This document shows positions 61,729 through 64,000 of a DNA stretch of 64,000 bases, one piece after another; position 1 is the stretch's first letter, and every line of letters begins with the position of its first letter. The DNA is from Polyodon spathula (Eukaryota > Chordata > Actinopteri > Acipenseriformes > Polyodontidae), in contig NC_054559.1 in assembly GCF_017654505.1 (NCBI RefSeq), positions 13,209,147 to 13,273,146 of the forward strand, in the 5' to 3' direction. The notes beneath the pieces are model-generated. The model did no database searches, was not told the origin of the DNA, and saw nothing but the letters and a program-made list of their open reading frames with translations. The position numbers and the translations under genes were made by a program.

Positions 61729-61785
61729 CTGGCTAATTTAAGCAGTTTATTGAATGTATTATTTAGTATGTGATTTCTCTGTCAC
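61729..61785 (+). other. ancient noncoding pair, copy 2
   Basis: Partner of 56717-56775, about 5 kb away and in the same orientation. Confidence 0.4.
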
Positions 61786-62843
61786 CGGGAGAATGAAGAG
61801 TTGTAAAAAATACAGAGATGTAATTACAGTCGAGGTCTTGCTTCAAGGTCTATTTATTTATTTATTTAGCCCTCCTATTGCACACAGGGGTCCCTCTGGC
61901 CCTGGCAAGAGAGCTCTAGGGGATTGTAAACGCCATGTTGGCAACACGGTTGCCAGGACCGAAGCCTTTAAGTTTTAAATATCAAAGGGCATCACAAATT
62001 AGTAACTGGGTGATGGACTGAATCTCCCTCCTGGGGCAGTTTTACCATCTGGTCAAGTAGACCCTGCTTGGGTGGGAAAATAATTGGACATTGGATCCAG
62101 TCATTAAAGAATGTGCTAATCCTGCAGTTATTGATACCAAATATTTTTTGGGGGGAAGTCCAGTATCATGAGGTGAAGTTTACTGCAGAAAGTGAAAAAG
62201 TCTGTGTTTCATACATTATGTGTTAGCTCTTATAGATGCATAGTAAGTTGTTAATTAGGTAGCCCAAAGGCAGTTCTAAAGTGCAGAAGTGACTGTACTT
62301 GCTGTCATCATTGTCTCGTAAAAATAAATAAATAAAAACCTCTGCAGTAAATGAACATTCCGGAAAACGCAGTGTCATGTATACACAGCTGGTTTTGAAC
62401 CAGGCTGAAAATGCTTTAAGTACATCAGATTTGTACCGTATTCATTATGTTACTGAATAAGTTTCATGAAGGGAAAAGAACAAAGCATAGTTTAATAGAA
62501 AAGTCCATGCTCATATAAAATAAAGCTCCATAATCCAGGCTACTGACATCATATTTGACTGAAGCCTAGAAACTGTTCAGAACATCGCTGTGAATCATCA
62601 TAATGTGTATCTGGTTACAACAACTTTGATTGTTGTACGAGTTGTTTTGTTTGATCCCTGAACAATTATTTATTAGTACTAGAAGCGAATAATGCCAGGT
62701 GGAGTTGAACATTAGGCAGAAGGTAATACAGTGTTTTGTAATCCATGACTATAATTTGGGATACCGTTCAGAGAAAAATGCTTGTTGCAATGTTACTGCA
62801 GCATAACAAAGAAAGACTGATTTTTTTAAAATAATACAAATGA
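61786..62843. other. noncoding stretch, nothing recognised
   Basis: (TTTA)n near 61851-61869. No supported gene. Confidence 0.5.
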
Positions 62844-62848
62844 ATGAC
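62844..62848 (+). repeat. 5-bp target site duplication, left copy
   Basis: ATGAC, repeated exactly at 63291-63295 directly after the LTR. Confidence 0.9.
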
Positions 62849-62992
62849 TGTGGCAGGCAGAGCAAGAGTTCTGCCTATAAATAATGTGGTGGTTGGCAGG
62901 GAGGTGGTTAATTCCTGTCCCTGCCAAAAACATGTGAGAATGTGGCTGCTCCTTAATTGAATGATTAGGTGCTAAGTGGGATCGGCCACATC

Positions 62993-62999
62993 CCATAAA
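62993..62999 (+). promoter_or_regulatory. TATA-like box of the solo LTR
   Basis: CATAAAA followed by GG, in the position expected for the LTR promoter. Confidence 0.6.
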
Positions 63000-63229
63000 A
63001 GGAGTTTCCAGGGCTCCATTTGGAGAGAGGAGTTTGAGTGGATGCTGTGTTTCTGCACATGTTAGTTTTGTAAAGTTCAGTGAAGGCTCTGCCCGGCCTG
63101 AATGGTATTTTGTAAGTAGTGCAGGTGACTGCCCAGCCTATGTTTTTGTGTTTGTTTAAACCTTTATTTTGTCCCCTGTGCCTGTTTGTTTGCTTTTTTG
63201 TTCCTTTGTTTTGTTTAAAGTTTTTGTTT

Positions 63230-63235
63230 ATTAAA
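63230..63235 (+). terminator. polyadenylation signal of the solo LTR
   Basis: ATTAAA, followed by TTTGCTCTTTGT, a plausible downstream GU/U-rich element. Copies A and C have AATAAA at the same place. Confidence 0.6.
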
Positions 63236-63295
63236 GTATGCGTTTGCTCTTTGTACTGCAGTTCCCTGGTCTCGCTGCTGTCTTGTCACAATGAC

Positions 63296-64000
63296 CCATA
63301 AACAAACATCATTTCTGATGAATACATACATTTAAAGTACAGGTCTGTGTATACCCATGTTATGTTCTAACAATGTAAATGGCACTATAGTACAGCAGGT
63401 TTCTCTTTTGGCTTTTATCTTGGTATTGACTGCCATCTGCTGTCCAGATTAAGTATTATACAGTAAAAGCATTGTTCAATTTTAGCTGGAAGCAAAACAA
63501 CCTTGCATTTACAAACAAGAACTATTGATTGTTTGTATCTGCAACACTCAGATTGGATGGACTGCATAGAGAATACAGGAGCAGACATCCTTCTATACAT
63601 TGCCCCACTGGTATTACCAGAGTACGGCAGCCTGTCCTTTGTAACAAAGCCCCAAGCCCGTACATCCATGCACAGGTTTGTTTCACAGTTGTCTGCTTAC
63701 TCTTTCCAAGTTTGCTGATAATGTGCTTGTTAATTACTTGGCGGCAGTGACTATACTTAAGGTGTCAACTCTGAGTTTCTTTTAATTCATCTCAAAGTGG
63801 CCTGGTGGGATCGATGGACCTCCTGTGTTGACAGTAGCCGGCAAGCATGCTAACACAGCCTGGCCACTCAGATCTCCAGAGGACGGGAGACTCTAACTTT
63901 CCCAGAGCTGAAACTTGTGTTTCTGGGCTGTGACTAAAAAGGTGTCAGCAGTCCGAAATTGAAGTTGGATCTGTATGTTTCCAGGCCCTGTCAGTTTGAT
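63296..64000. other. noncoding end of window, possible weak LINE remnant
   Basis: Two overlapping plus-strand open frames of about 70 codons (63503-63750). One other frame reads KFADNVLV near 63710-63733, reminiscent of the reverse transcriptase FADD box, but no further motif supports it. No gene recognised. Confidence 0.35.

Larger units (their letters stand above)
62849..63290 (+). mobile_element. solo LTR, 442 bp, with 5-bp target duplication
   Basis: Begins TGTGGCAGG and ends TTGTCACA, so it has the TG...CA ends of an LTR with short TGTG/CACA inverted tips. ATGAC flanks it on both sides. Internally a TATA-like CATAAAA (62993-62999) is followed about 230 bases later by ATTAAA (63230-63235) and a GT/T-rich segment, the U3-R-U5 order. 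A GGCAGGGA...TCCCTGCC inverted motif occurs near 62895-62925. No gag, pol or env sequence is on either side, so the internal part was lost by LTR-LTR recombination. Target length fits Gypsy-like or retrovirus-like elements. Related LTR-like copies lie at 31.2 kb and 1.4 kb. Confidence 0.93.

Overview
This is vertebrate nuclear DNA, almost certainly from a ray-finned fish. It is AT-rich and CpG-poor, packed with microsatellites (AAT, TA, GA, AAG, GGAT, CA), and littered with fossils of fish-type mobile elements: hAT and PIF/Harbinger DNA transposons, a non-LTR reverse transcriptase, LTRs, and a tRNA-derived SINE with an L2-like tail. The SINE and the LTR family starting TGTGGCAGG remind me of sturgeon/paddlefish (Acipenseriformes) repeats. 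That is an impression from memory, not a database result. There are no operons, ribosome binding sites or other bacterial features.

No complete protein-coding gene is visible. The window looks like a gene desert or the inside of one or more very large introns, possibly with a promoter. The best gene evidence is at 13.6-14.3 kb: a clearly CpG-enriched patch containing an E-box, a CT tract, a well-placed ATG with 14 codons and a consensus splice donor. A second weak exon candidate with both splice sites lies at 21.18-21.24 kb. The two do not join in frame if both are coding, so at most one may be coding, or both may be chance.

Region by region: 1-5 kb has two truncated LTR-like copies in tandem; 5-10 kb has a short interstitial telomere repeat and a minus-strand SINE; 10.5-12.7 kb has two direct copies of one uncharacterised repeat; 13.6-14.3 kb is the promoter-like patch; 19 kb has an intact non-autonomous hAT foldback with a perfect 8-bp target duplication; 22 kb has a dead Harbinger transposase; 31.2-32.2 kb has an LTR-like copy followed by a MITE-like element with repeated CATTTGATC motifs and hairpins; 42.5 kb has a self-complementary compound microsatellite; 45.4-46.6 kb has a 1.2-kb hAT-type element with a perfect 8-bp duplication; 55.5-55.9 kb has a dead non-LTR reverse transcriptase; 56.7 and 61.7 kb share a short similar AT-rich segment that could be an ancient duplicated noncoding element; 62.85-63.29 kb is a well-preserved solo LTR with a perfect 5-bp duplication.

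The elements do not form a pathway. I did not find a new functional system. The most unusual local structures are the 31.7-32.2 kb element, the family of related LTRs in one orientation, and the pair of related noncoding segments at 56.7 and 61.7 kb.
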